Shown here: piece after piece, positions 44,082 through 57,091 of the stretch
Position numbering within the stretch: the first letter of the stretch is position 1
Layout: every line of letters starts with the position of its first letter
NCBI RefSeq assembly: GCF_000264905.1
Contig: NW_006763139.1
Coordinates: forward strand, 1,218,313-1,282,312
Length of the DNA stretch: 64,000 bases
Direction of reading: 5' to 3'
DNA from: Stereum hirsutum FP-91666 SS1
Lineage: Eukaryota > Basidiomycota > Agaricomycetes > Russulales > Stereaceae
Translations under genes and position numbers: made by a program
Notes under the pieces: generated by a model
Seen by the model: the letters and a program-made list of their open reading frames with translations, nothing else
What the model was told of the DNA's origin: nothing
The model's database searches: none

Positions 44082-46860
44082 TCATACGGAGGCATGGTAC
44101 AACAACGCGTAAGCCCCCCCGAGATCGAGGAGTTCCTCGTGAGTCCCGAACTCTATGATGGCCTTCCATATACGAACAAGGACATTGGCACCATATGGAG
44201 GGGAGAACAAAAAGATAAGAGGTACGTGAGCGAACAGAAATATAGTATGGAGAAAAGCAGAGGCATACCCCGTGTTCCATCATAGCGATCTTGTCGGCTC
44301 TCCGCGCAGTGGACAGACGATGGGTGATGAAGATAGTCGTCTTCGTCTTTCTTCCGTTGTCCTCGCCACCCGAGCGAGAGATTCTGTCCAGAGTGTCGAA
44401 TATATTGCGCTGTGCGTGTGAGTCGAGGGATGAAGTCTTGCGTCGTATTCCGTAGGGCGGAAATCAGTGGTCAGTTACGACTGATGCTGAAAGCAGCAAG
44501 AAAATCTATAGGGGAAGAATATCTACTCACAGGTTCATCGAAGAGCAGCAGGTCAACTTCAGGCCGATGGGCACGCATGAACGCGCGCGCGAGGGCAATG
44601 CGTTGCCACTAGTAGACACACAAAACCACATGCATCAGCATACACCAGACACCCAAGCATTCCCTCCGATGGAGCTAGAAAAATCAGACACTTGCCTCAC
44701 CACCAGACAGACCATGCGGCATCCACTCTTGGTCTACGCCCATCATGCCCGGCCCAGTATACGCGCCATACCCAGCCCCCGAGCCCTGACTCCCAGACGC
44801 CCCCATCGCATCGAATCCCACAGCATCGAGTACGGTCTCCAGACCCTTCGGCAATGCATCTACAACCTCTTCTCCCTCGGCCAGCCTTATTGCCCTCCGT
44901 ACAGGTCCATCGCGCGTACCACTAACATCCGAGCGCATATCCTCCACACGGCCGACCCCGACATTGTCCGTCACCGTTCCGTTATATCTCGAGAACTGTT
45001 GGAAAATGGCGGTGCAGACGCGATGGAGGTCGGAGGGGTTGTAGAGCCGAATGGAAGTGTCGTTGAGCGTGAGGGAGCCGGAGTGGAAGTCAATGATGCG
45101 GAGGAGGATTTTGGCGAGGGTTGATTTGCCTAGTATGATTGAAAAAGTATGAAGATGAAGAAAAAGCGTGGTCAGCTCTCCTCTGAAAGTAATAGTGAAG
45201 AATGATGGAGCAAGCTGACCAGAGCCATTACGACCGACAAGGGCGAGCGTTTCTCCTGGTTCGAGTGTGAAGTTCACATGGTGAAGGGCAGGTGTAGGAC
45301 TGCCGGGGTAGGTATATGACAGATCCCTGAGAAGCGTACATGTGAGTCTATCGAGGTGACTGTGATGTAATATAGGAGAGTAGTTGCATACTGTGCTTCT
45401 ATGCGCATTCCACCGCCGGGTCGGGAAACGTAGGGGACCTGGTCCTCGGGCTTGGGGTTCAAACGTGACTGCCCAACCTCGACGCTCGCCCAGAAGGCTC
45501 CCATCAAGAAGACACCCTGGATGGTCATTTGAAGGGTGACCCAGAGACTGCTGAAGGCCTGCACAATGGAATGAATGGAATTGCGGTATAGTGCGAGGGA
45601 GCCGAGCGATGTGGATGATTGAAGCATCAGAATCATCGGGATCTACGAAACCAGTACGGTTCTGTCAACTGAACTTTGACCGGCTGAGAGGCAAGCAAGG
45701 CTCACGTTCTGCAAGGAAGTGATCACTTCGGCACCGTTGATGTGTAATAGAAGGTTGGATAGGACACGCGGTCCCGTTCTTGCTTGTGGGTGACTTCGGA
45801 GACCAAGAGAAGCTCTGCGGGCGTTGGCCCAGGTGTCCAAAATCCATGGTCCCAGGCCAAACAGCATGACTTCCGGTCGGTGAGACTCACTTGTTGAGAG
45901 GTGGCGCATTCTCTCCTGTACCTCCGCATTGCGTGCTTCTTCCTCTCCAAAAGAGGGAATGTCAAACCGGTGGCGGTACGGGAAAAGATAGCTCTGGATA
46001 TAGGGATATGCACAAGACAGAATGGAGAATGCCAGCGTAAACAGGGAGAGTGATTCTGAATCCGAGTGGGCATGGCTGCTGGTGAGAGAATATAGGACGT
46101 AGAGATTGGAAAGGATCTCAGAGAGGAGTGTGAAGACGCGGATGAAGTCGAAGGGAGAGAGTAGACCAAATCCGCCTCCAACACCCTGGAATGACGAGAC
46201 GAACATGTCTGACTCTGCAAGGAGATCGCGGATGACAGAGTCTGACATCATGGTCACATCGAGGCTGACACGCGTCTCGAGTTGCTTGTATTCGATGAGG
46301 AAACGCGCGGCTGCCTGTAGGACCTGCTCGTTGTTGGCCCTGAAAGCATCAAAACGGGCGAGACTAATATCAGCATCGGCCGCTGCCAACATAGAGTGAA
46401 ACGTCCTTACGCGAACGTGTCCAAGGCGTGTTCTACAACCAGTCGCAGGACCTCGGTGCTTAGAAGACGAAGAAGGTGGTGCCACGTAATGTCGATGTCT
46501 GTAGACCCGATGAGAGCTTGAATCTGATAAAGAGGTCAGAGGCGCGGTGGGCGGGCCGCTTATATGAGACACATCCGAAGAACCCACCTCGTCAATGATG
46601 AGTGCATGAGAGTAGCCTTTGAATACCGGTAGAAGACCGCGCAAGAAACCAAACACTACCGTCAAGAGCGCTCGCCAAGGGTGAAGGCTCCAAAAAATCG
46701 CCGACATCTGAGGCGCGCAGAGTTGAGCCAATTTCGTTGCCAAAGAGAATGTCTCTCTGTTGAGAGGACGCTGGGCACCTAGACTATAGGAGCGGCCCTC
46801 CCTAGAAATAGTTGAGCGCGATTTTCGCCACAAGTCAAACAAAGAATCCGGTGGCGGCAT
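44082..46860 (-). CDS. ABC half-transporter (TMD-NBD)
   Basis: There are nine exons: 46588-46860, 46411-46523, 45706-46339, 45392-45642, 45220-45326, 44696-45129, 44531-44608, 44269-44436 and 44082-44162 (712 aa). The N-terminal half has hydrophobic segments (WRALLTVVFGFLRGLLPVF, LFTLAFSILSCAYPYIQSYL, VTLQMTIQGVFLMGAFW) of an exporter-type membrane domain. The C-terminal ATPase has Walker A GRNGSGKST, signature LSGGEWQR, Walker B VDLLLFDEP, D-loop SSLDS and switch FITHRLST. Intron 6 uses a GC donor (GAG/GCAAGT). A Pro/Gly-rich insertion of about 35 residues sits between the Q-loop and signature. An alternative in-frame ATG lies at 46959. The substrate is unknown. One TMD plus one NBD implies a dimer. 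Confidence 0.88.
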
Positions 46861-47568
46861 GGGAGGAGTCGAGCTGGCGTGAGGTTGGCAGGGAACAAAA
46901 TGAGGCGAAGAGCAAGAGGGTTTATGTAGCCAGTGAGAGGCGAGATATTTAACAGTCATTAGGGCGGGAAAACAGGAGAGAGTCAAATGCAAGCAGGCTT
47001 ATGAGACTTTACATGAGATACAAGCCGTGCCAGCTGCGATGTCTTTTAAGATATAGCCTCTGTTGGGCAATATCCGGGAGTAGTCAATTTCCCCGGCGTT
47101 AGCTTTACCGATTCTAAGTAATCAATGACATCGCGCATGAAACGCAGAGGACATTGTTAGGGCAGGATCCATCGGACCACGGAGCCCACCAAGAGCCCAC
47201 AGCATCGGAAAAGGCATCCTAGAATTTCGTGGATGGCTCAGAGTAGCCCGGAAGAGTGCGACGAGGCAGTGGTGATGGCTGAGATGGGAGACAGCTAGAT
47301 AGGAGAACGTTTTCTTGAGGCTTCCCGTCCAGGATGTCGTGGTCCACAAGAGAGTCGACGTGTTGTCTTATTGGACTTGGTTTCGGAGAGTAGCGTGCCT
47401 CCATGAACGTTGCTATATATGGTTTCCATGCCGTTTTCCCGGACCCCCTATATTGTTCCGCTAATTTCCGGAAATTTGCGTGGTTTACCCCGCTCGCCGT
47501 TCGGAGTCAGGCAAACATCTCCACACTCCTTTGCTTTACCCACCATCCGCCCATATCCATCCATTCCC
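46861..47568. promoter_or_regulatory. Divergent promoter region, ABC transporter / GTP cyclohydrolase
   Basis: About 700 bp separate the two start codons. A TATATA-like stretch occurs near 47412-47417. No specific factor site is recognised. Confidence 0.35.
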
Positions 47569-48795
47569 ATGGCCGACAACAACCCCTCCCACGGCGAACT
47601 GCTCTCCCATAGTCTACAACAACTTCAACTGCAGACAGAAGCTGCAGCACACGCTGCTGAAGAACGAGGACGTAGTGAGGACATGTCAGGCAAAGAAGCC
47701 CACTTTGCTTCCTCGCCTTCGTCTGCTCTGCCAAACAGACTTGACCGAATGGCATCATCTTCTCTGATCCGCGAAGGTTATGGATTTCGACCTACCTCCG
47801 GGATCTCCACGCCCGCACTCAACGAGGCTTTCACCGAGGGAGAGAGGGGCAGCCCTCTACCCGATCCGAATGGATTAGGATGGCCAGGTGCGTAACACGT
47901 TTTTGTGACGGCGTTGGTATGGGTGTCTAACATTCCACGTCTTTGTTGCACAGCCAAATCTACCGTCATGCGTCTGAACGCCACACCAGACGAGAAGACC
48001 GCACGCGAGCAGAAACTTTCAGCTGCGGTCCGTACCGTGCTCGAATGTATCGGAGAGGATCCCGATCGAGAAGGTCTTCTGCGCACTCCCGAGCGTTATG
48101 CGAAGGCTCTTATGTGGATGACGAGAGGCTATGAGGAGCGACTGACAGGTGCAAGCCATCTCCTCAGTGCTTCGTCGTCCCTTAACTAAAGGAAAGGTAA
48201 TGTCCACACACAGATGTCATTAACGATGCTGTCTTCGCCGAGGACCACGACGAAATGGTTTTGGTGAAAGAAATTGACATCTCTAGTTTGTGCGAGCACC
48301 ACCTCGTCCCGTTCACCGGAAAGGTCCGTGCTCCATTCATTCTGTGATTCAGCCCTGGACGTCTCGGATACGATTCGCTGAATCCAACCGGAACTTCAAA
48401 TAGGTCGCTATAGCTTATATCCCAAATAAACTCGTTCTTGGACTTTCGAAGTTGGCTCGAATCGCCGAAACCTTCAGTCGGCGGCTACAGGTCCAAGAAC
48501 GTCTCACGAAGCAAATCGCTCTCTGCGTCCAGGAAGCTATCAAGCCTCGCGGTGTAGCTGTCGTCATGGAGGCAACGTGTGTATCGTACCCTTCTTCCTG
48601 CGTGTTGCATCTCCACTTTCATCTTATATCGCCTTACAAATCTCTATTGTTTTCGTTCACAACAGCCACATGTGCATGACGATGCGTGGGGTGCAAAAGC
48701 CAGGCGCAGTGACCGTGACGTCCTGCATGCTGGGTTGTTTCCGCACCCAACAGAAAACGCGCGAAGAGTTCCTGACGTTGATCAAGGGACGGTAG
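47569..48795 (+). CDS. FOL2: GTP cyclohydrolase I
   Basis: The enzyme converts GTP to 7,8-dihydroneopterin triphosphate, the first step of folate and tetrahydropterin synthesis, in the cytosol. There are five exons: 47569-47887, 47954-48148, 48214-48323, 48404-48576 and 48666-48795 (308 aa). An N-terminal extension of about 105 residues is low-complexity. The catalytic core then starts [26 protein letters not shown]. Zinc and catalytic residues are in [11 protein letters not shown] and [19 protein letters not shown], with [17 protein letters not shown] between. It ends at FLTLIKGR, the normal C-terminus. Introns are 65-90 nt. Confidence 0.96.
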
Positions 48796-49264
48796 ACTGC
48801 AGGTGTTATGGTTTCAATCGCACTCTCATACATACCGCGATTCAACTCGCAGCCTATCGATTCAACTCGCATCACGATTATCGCATTGCAGTCTCACCAC
48901 TCCCATCTTCATTCACGGCCATCGGAGAGGGGATAGTTTCATAGAACCCTCTGCCCCGCATTATTATTTTTATTTACTATTACTTTGGCATCACCACTTC
49001 GTCACGCATCATCATGCATCACATCTTCATCAACTGACGACATTGTTAGGAGCGGGGGATCCATCTTCACTGTGCAATAGATATTGTAGTACAAAATACA
49101 GAATATTGACGAAACACAACCGGGACCATTGAAGTGGAAGGAAAAGAAAAAATTGCGACAGACAATCGACAGCAAATTTGAGATTGGAACGAAAATGACG
49201 CCTTGCACGAAGGACAAAAACGAACAGAAGTCCAACTCAAGAACGACGACTACACTACGGCGAC
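48796..49264. other. Convergent 3' region of FOL2 and THO2
   Basis: No gene is seen. This is ordinary AT-richer flanking DNA between two converging transcripts. Confidence 0.5.
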
Positions 49265-52200
49265 TCAGTTCTTTCTCGGAGGACGTCCTTTATCACCCGC
49301 CTGAGGATCAATGGGCAGCATCTTCTTCGCGAAGGCACCTGCACCGGGTGCACCACTACTTCCACTAGGAGGGTCAGCATAACGGCCTCGGTTGAGCTTG
49401 ATCCTCTTTGGCGGTTGAGATGGCGGTTCGACAGCAGGTGGTAGAGGAGGATTTTCAGCCTCGAGTTCTATTGATATCAATGACCAAAGTCAGCCAAAGA
49501 AGATAACTCGAGCTTGAAGTGTTTGAAGACAGAGAAATATAGATACGCACCAGCAACTGTGCGCTTCTTCGGAGTCTCTGGAACACGATCATCTCGTCCT
49601 TTTTCAGTGGTAAGAGGCGCATCTCCACGCGAAGCATTTGGCGCTTGCGGAAGGCGAGCAATTTCTCTCTCACCGATGCGGGATCGGAGGCTGCCTCCAC
49701 CAGACGATTCGGGTACGGAAGAAGCAGCAGCAGCAGGAGTAGTAGTAGCAGCTACTGTAGTCGCAGAGGTTTGTCGAGCGCTCGCGGTGACCCCGGCAGG
49801 TCCTGAAGCTGTGAGGTGAGGAGCAGTATCCTTTCCTAAACGGTCACGTCCGTTGGATGACGGTTCGATTTTGCTGCTGCTCCTGGCTGGCTCCACAGAC
49901 GCCATAGCTCTGGGAGCGGATGGCAGGTTCTTGATCGCGGCGGGGCCCTCCGGAGGCCTCTTTTCGCTGGCCTTGACGAAGTAGGAGTCAGCCATCGAAT
50001 ATGGAATGTAAAAAAGAATGGGCTGACCTTATCTCCATCTGTACCATCACGCTCGCGCCTCCGTCGGTCAGAATCTCTGCCTCTATCATGTTCCTTCTCT
50101 GAAGACCGGCGACCCCTGTCCTCACGATGGCTCTTGTCTCTTCTTTTAGAAGCACGCTCGGGCTAAGTCGACAAGGAAAATCAACAACGCGTTAAACCAA
50201 GAAACAGTCCAAGAGTAACATACCTCATCATCAGCCGGACGCCGTCGCTTTCCAAGAGCTTCATCGCTCGTGGGCTGGGCGCGATGCCGTGAAGGATCTG
50301 GGCGAGTGGGTAGTGCTCTCTCATCCGTTGAAGGACCACTACCACGACCGGCACCATCCCTCTCCCTCCTGCTGCTATCTCGCTCCCGGTCCTTCTCATC
50401 TCTGCGATGCCTATCACCGCGCTCACGGTCTTTGTCCCGATGGTCACGATCCTCCTTGTCCTTGTCGCGTTCCCTACGATCCCGATCCCTGTCCCTCTCA
50501 CGGTCTCCATGCCTATCCCTTCCTCGGTCCTTGTCACGATCACGCTCTCGTTCGCCGTCCCGACCTGATGTAGTACGCTCGCGACGTTCTCTTCCGTGAG
50601 CAGCATCACGGCGGTCAGAAGTCCTCGGCTCCTGCCTGGCGCTACTATCCCTCTCATCCCGCTTGCTCTCCGACGTTCGCTCACCATCGCGGTCAGCCTT
50701 CGGGCGACCACCACTATTCTTGCTCTCCAGACTCGTGTTCCTCGTTCCAGGACGCGTAGGCGGCGACGGCGAACGATGACGAGGGGGCGAGGATGGTCTT
50801 GGAGTCCCTGGTCTTGGAGTCCCACGAGGTTCACTGGGCGGAGCCTTCCCTGACTTATCCTCAACAACCTCCTGCTTCCTCCCAATCGTCTGCTTCGCAC
50901 TCTCTCGCAACTCTTGTGCAGAAACGGTCTGACTCGGGGTCGAGGGCGGAGGCATCACCGGAGCTGGGACGTCCGCGCGAGCTGCTGCCACTCTCTCGTC
51001 AAGAGGCCGATGACTTCTGGGCGACTGTGGAGGGGCTTTTGCTGTTGTTATCGAACCGTTTGTGGCGCTGGCACTACCAGTCTGTGGCACCGTGGCAGGA
51101 GGGGTGGCGGTTTTGATAGGAGGCAGAGGTTTGCGGGCTGCGAGAGAAGCTGGTGATTCTGGACGTGGGCTGGGTGCGTTCGAGGATGTTCCGGTGTTTC
51201 CGTTACGTGTCGGCCGAAGAGCACTGGCGGCGTCTCTGAGCGAAGAACGGGAGTCACCGGTAGGAGCAGAGGATTTTGAGTCTGAATTCGATTGAGGATC
51301 GACGTTCATCGGCTCTGCCGGTTTGGAAGGCGTGCCTCGTCCGTTTGTAGCTGGCTGCGTCGGGGTGTCTGATCTTGGCTCGGGACGCACTCGCTTCACG
51401 ACCTCGGGTCGAGGGATACTGTGGATGAAGTCAGCGAATGATGTGATGTTGTGCGACAAATAAACACACCTATTCATGGCCAACTTCGTGGATGAGAGGC
51501 CAGGGCTTTCTCTGCCACTAGAGTTACCATTGACCAGTTGGGCACGAGGTGCTGACGGAGTAGGAGCGACCACAGGTCTGGCCTTGTCGCTTGGTTGAGA
51601 CGAGGCTGGGCCACTGGGAGGAGCATTGGTCTTCGTCTTGTCAGTGGATGTAGTCGTAGACGGTTTCGGAGAGGGAGCGGCAGGCTGAAATTTACGTATT
51701 AGTGGCAATTCGTTCAAGAGCTGTTCGACGACATACCCTCGCTGCAGCATTCTTCGGCGGTGCCCAATAAGACTCCCTCTTCGTCATACCAACACTTATA
51801 CTATTGCAAAAAACTTTCAGCACATGACGACCAGAGAAAAACAGGAACCAAACGTGACTTACGACTGAGCGAGGACTTTCAAGTCTCCACGTTCCTCCTT
51901 CTCAACAAGATGTTCGATCTGCTGGAACAGACCTGGACCAATGCGATCCATGACCGAGGCCAGCGGGAAGACAGGCATGAGCTCTTTCAGGACGAAGAGG
52001 GTATTATACACATGCATGAATTCTCCGGTCTGGATACAATCCACGAGAGACTGTAAAAAAACAGTCAGGGCCGTGTATGAGCGAAACGTCCAACCGACCG
52101 GATGAGAATGAAGAGGATGAGAAACGAACCTTGAAAAGCTTCTTGTGCCACTTGCGGACGATCTGCTGGAAATTATGCCAGCTCAAGATATCCGACTGTT

Positions 52201-55200
52201 CGATCACGGGTTTATTGGACCAGGCGTGTTGGAAACCGGGGAGGCAGGTCGTCTTGCCCTTGACGCGGTTCTCGGAGACATAGGCGCGTTCATCCTTGAA
52301 CCACTTGTGGAGATCGGTGAGAATCCCGCGGAGGAAACGACCTAACGAGTGACACTACTATGAGCTATGCATAGAATAGAATAGAAGAATTTGAAACTTA
52401 CCATAGTTCCTGGCCTCGTACTCGCTGCAACTGAACACGACCACCCGAACATGATCGCCAAGGAGCTAAAATCAACGCCGATGTAAGTCGTAGTGCTATG
52501 TACCATAAAGTGAGGGGCAACGTACTCTGTCGTAGACCATGAGCGTAGACCAGCCAGGTGTACCCAGGTTATGTAGAACCTTGATGATCTGAGCACAGTA
52601 ATCCGCGTCCATAGGCGATAGAAGGGATCGAGGCTGGAGACAGTGTTCGATGACAGCCGACACAAGCACGGCCGCCTTCGTAGCTAGATCACATAATCCA
52701 CCCATTAGCAACCGCATCCTCAGGATAAAAGTATCACGGGAGGACATACCATTCGGGAACCAATGTGTCTTCTCCTTCTCCAACCGCTTGAGGGTAACCT
52801 CCCGCATAGTAGCCTGTTCCTTAAACTCTTGCGCCAACAAGTTCACGGTCGTCGTATACCGGTCTCTCTTCTGTCGATGTGCAGATGCGGTCTGTCTGAT
52901 TGCCCTACTTGGAGAACGATCGGCCGCATTGTATAGCCCATCTTCTGAACGAGCGAGGGCGCGTAGTGCCTGCCCTTCTTCCTCATACTTGGCGGCAGGT
53001 GGTGCGAGGTCGTACATCGACAGTTGCCAGAATGTAGCATAGAATCCGGGCCTATGTAAGATACAAACGGTTGAGCATAAGGGAAGGGAAGGCTGCGTGT
53101 ACGAATAAAGCTACGTACCCGAATATGTTCATCGCCTCTTTCGGGGCAATCCTCTTCAGATCGTCGAAGTACTCCTTCAACTGAGGCAACCACGGACTCT
53201 GCTGTAAAACCTAACCGTCAGACACCCTGCCATGCAAATCACAAGAGCCCAAACGTACCTCGACCGGCGGTGACATATCCACATCGCCCGACGACTTGCT
53301 CTCCGACACAGTGTACTTCGTTTCGCCATTGCCCTCAGTGATCGAAGCGGTGCTCGTGTCCCCGACCATAGGAGACGCGATCCGAGAGGATGAGGCGGTA
53401 GGATCCCGTTTAGCAGCGAGTGCAGCCTTCAACCTCTTCTCAGCCTCCTCGCTGGCGACGCGTTCCTGCTCCTGTGCAGCCAACGCCGCAGACTACGTGC
53501 GTCGTAAGAAGTGGATAGAGATAAAGTGAGAACGACGCGAATGGCGAGGAGAAAGAAGATGCGAGGGAAAACGTACCAGGATGGCAGCTTGTACGATCGG
53601 TCGGATGATGAGCATGCATATGGGCGCAGCAATCCCATACACCTCATGCAGGTCCGTCAACTTCGGAACCACCTTCTCCTCATAGTCTTTCAGGCTGACA
53701 ATAGAAGGTGTCGTAGTCACCTCCAGATACTGCATGAGCACGCCATGGGTCTGAAAAAGCGATCAACCACAATATACCGTGAGCACTTGAAAGTTGGACC
53801 AGTTCGACAGAACTATACCCACCATATCGAACAGATTCGACAAGCTCTTCAACGGCGTATTCTGTGCTTGATACACCGCCGACTGCCTCATCTGCGCAAC
53901 TTGCACCAGCAACGGCCTCGCCAAATCCGTCTCCAACAAATACCTCCCCAGCCTCCCAGGGCCCTTATAACTCACATCGCCCGGGTCGAGCTTCGCGCCC
54001 CTAGTATACGACGCGATCGCCTCGATCCTCAGCGTCTGTCCACCTGCGAGCGCGACGATTTGGGACTCCGTCATGCTGGGCAGGGGCTCGATGCCGGCCA
54101 TGTGGCGGATGAGCTCGCGGAGGACGACGATGTCCGAGGTTTGGTTGTTGTAGAGTTGGTTGACAATGTAGCGCAGGATGGGACCGATGTCGGCGGCGTA
54201 GCGACGGTAGAGCGCGCCTGAGAACGCGGCGAGACCTGATTCGAAAGCGCAGTGTTAGCCATCCATGCCTCCCCATCGAAATCGACTAATGAAAAAAGAA
54301 AAAACAAAGACGTACTGAGCAGCCAATCAGAAGTATTAACCCCGTCCGCCTTCACCCTCTCCTTGTTCGGGTTCGCCAACGCGTCCAAGATCGTAAACCC
54401 AAGAATATCAAATCCCATATTGGTCAAATACCGCATCGACTTAATCGCCGTCTCCGCCATGTTCTCATACGCCGTGACCTGCTGCACGACGAGCGCAAAA
54501 AATGGCAGCGGGTTCGAATGCGCGAGCTTCGCCACCGTGCCCTCGTACATCAGCACGTTATCCTTCGTCAGCCGCCGCAGGACTGCCTTCGCCTCGCGGT
54601 CTGTTTCTGCTTGTCGGACGCGCAGCTCAGGGTGCGAGGAGTACATCCGGTTGCGCCATTCGCCGTAGAGCCTCCAGCGGTCGGTCGTTTCGAATTGGCG
54701 GAGGAGGTTCCAGATTTCGACGGTGCAGACTGCGTTGCCACGGATGAGGGGGAGAGCGGGGAGAAGGTAGAGACGGAGGATTTTGATCCAGAATTGACCG
54801 GTGGGATGTTCCGGGTCGATGTATTTCGCGTCTGGAGCCTGCTAATCACGGAGAACAAGTTTGAGTTCGATCGAACGAAAGCGAGAAGAATCGACGAGTG
54901 GCAGGTAAAGTAAATGAAGGGATGGACATACGTCTTTGATGATCTGCGAACGACCAAGTCGCATGAACTTCGTCATAAAAATCGGATCCCTTGATATCTG
55001 CAACCCAACAAAAGCCATCAACGGCTCGACCACGTCCACCAAATCCTCCATCGTCGTCGCCAACGGCACCCTATCCTTCCAAAGCGGGTAGAAATACACC
55101 CACTCCACCGTGCTCGTCGGAGTCGGCGTAGGCGCAGTAGTCGACAGCTTCACCTTTCTCGTAGGAACCTGCAGCGTTCCGCTGCCGGTATAGCGTGCTT

Positions 55201-57091
55201 TGGGCTGGGTATACGAAGGGCTGTGTTCTTTCTGGACCTGGTTGGATTGGTAGAGCGGGTCTACCGAGTGTCTCAAGATGCGTAATAAGAGGTCGGCGAT
55301 CTGGGGATGGGCGTCGACCATCCACCGGTATTTTGATAGGATGGCCAGTGCGGGACGAAGGGCTCCAACACCTAGAAGTGCTAAGAGGACGCCAAGTTTC
55401 TGATTTGGGATGCGTTTCGGTTCAGAGAGCGTCGCGGCAGGTTTCTTTGAATCTGTTGCTGAGGCTGCAGAGCGCGATGATCTGGATTCCAGGGGAGCAG
55501 CCATGGCGAGAGCGCTACTGAACTTGACAGCGTTTATTCGGGCCTGGACGGACGCCATGTAAGCTATATGTTCTACGTCCTGCATGTCTTCCTCGGAGGG
55601 CGTGAGGTGAGGATAGAGATCTTCTAGGGTAATAAAGCCGTCTCGAATAAGGAGCGCGGCGGTCAAGTCGAGCGACTGTGGAGTTGACTCTGGGACGTCC
55701 GGAGACTACGAAGATGTTCAGCGGTTTTGGTCCGGATATGTAGTTGCGGATGTGCGCACCTGATAATGGCGGAACTTGAAGCCCAAGACCTGCGCCAACA
55801 CCCTCGGGTTGCTCCCTTTCGGTGGTGGCATAGCCCGCGGTGCGTTCTCTCCTTCCGCGATCGTCAGTACCTCATCCAGTGTCTTCCCCGCATAGGGTGA
55901 CACCTTTGCTTCACCATCCATCTCCACATCCCCATTCACATCCAACAATCCCTTCCCCTTCTCTTTTTCCACCTGTACAACACTGTGCCCCTTCCAAGGC
56001 GACAGTCCGAGGAGAACGAGGAAGAAACTCCAATGCGTTGTCAAATGGACATCAAACACGTCGAGGATGAAGTCCAGGGCCCTGTTAGGGTCGAGGTCGA
56101 AGTACCCGACGATGCTCACGACGCGTTCCCAGACCGGTTGTGCGCGCTCGATGAGTTCCGCATGCGATTCAGCAGGGAGCGCAGCAGAGGCTAAGTGTGG
56201 CGGGGGTAGCGAGCTCGTAACCTCCGCGACGAGCTTCGAGAAGCCTTCCGATTGTTCGCGGAGGAGGTTGTACTTGGTCTGCTTGTAGCTACAGGGTGGC
56301 GCGAGTCAGTTGGCAGTTCGTATGGATGGGGAAGGAAGCTGGGCAGGGAGGAGAAACGAAACATACAAGAGACCTGTTCGTGTCCTGATCTCCTTCTTCT
56401 CGTAGGCTAGCTTGTCCGCCCAGAGCCCGGCATTCACGATCAATGTCATATCGAGCCTTTCCCGACACAAATTCGGGTCCAAGATCCCGGCACGCTATGC
56501 ATTCTCGCATTAGCCACCAAAAACCTCTTAGGAAAGGAAAAAAAATAGGGAGACATACCAATAATTGCTTCGTGATATAAACCAAAGTCTCCTTATCCTT
56601 CTCCGCGTTCTGCTTCGCCTTCACCGTCGCAGCCGCATCACTTTCCGCAATCTCACCCTTCGCCTTGGCCTCTGCAGCCGCCTTCGCATCTCCAACCACA
56701 ATATCCAGCTGTTCGTCCGTCGCCCAGATAGTGTCCACGAGCAACTCGCCGAACGCCTGCGTGGCGCTCGGAGTCGGTGAGGCGTCGTGTGACGTCCCGG
56801 GCAGGCCCTGGAGCGTCAACTCCACGAAACGAATCAGAGCATCAGAGGACAGGGTGTATTTTGCTGGCCAGGTCACGAGGGTGGAGAGGAGGAGGGTGTG
56901 ATAGGCGGTGGTCAATGCGTTGGAGGATCGGGGATCGGTGGGATTGGAGTGAAAAGGGACGAGGAGGTTTCGACTACGAGTTTACTTAGGTTGTGTTATA
57001 CTACTAGGAAGAATGAGGTGGCATACCATTCGGATTCACCGTTCTTAGACCATGAAGAGAGATATCCCTGGACTTGAGCGACCAGTTCCAT
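49265..57091 (-). CDS. THO2: THO complex subunit 2
   Basis: THO couples transcription elongation to mRNP packaging and export in the nucleus. I can join 21 exons (57027-57091, 56559-56973, 56367-56494, 55760-56288, 54932-55705, 54316-54838, 53823-54235, 53577-53750, 53259-53492, 53119-53201, 52750-53051, 52526-52683, 52402-52465, 52130-52341, 51863-52050, 51737-51800, 51470-51684, 50224-51418, 50028-50162, 49551-49971, 49265-49467) into 2164 aa. Landmarks are CRNLLVPFHSNPTDPRSSNAL, GYFDLDPNRALDFILDVF, PEHPTGQFWIKILRLYLLP, NIFGPGFYATFWQLSMYDL, TLFVLKELMPVFPL and SVGMTKRESYWAPP. The C-terminal 700 residues are disordered, with a long RD/RE/DK repeat tract typical of THO2. The acceptor of exon 10 could be 53210 instead of 53201. 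Confidence 0.93.

Noticed and set aside
50181..50900. 239-codon frame overlapping the THO2 tail
   Set aside because: It is the +1 reading of the RD/RE repeat tract. The THO2 frame has matching splice sites and family sequence.
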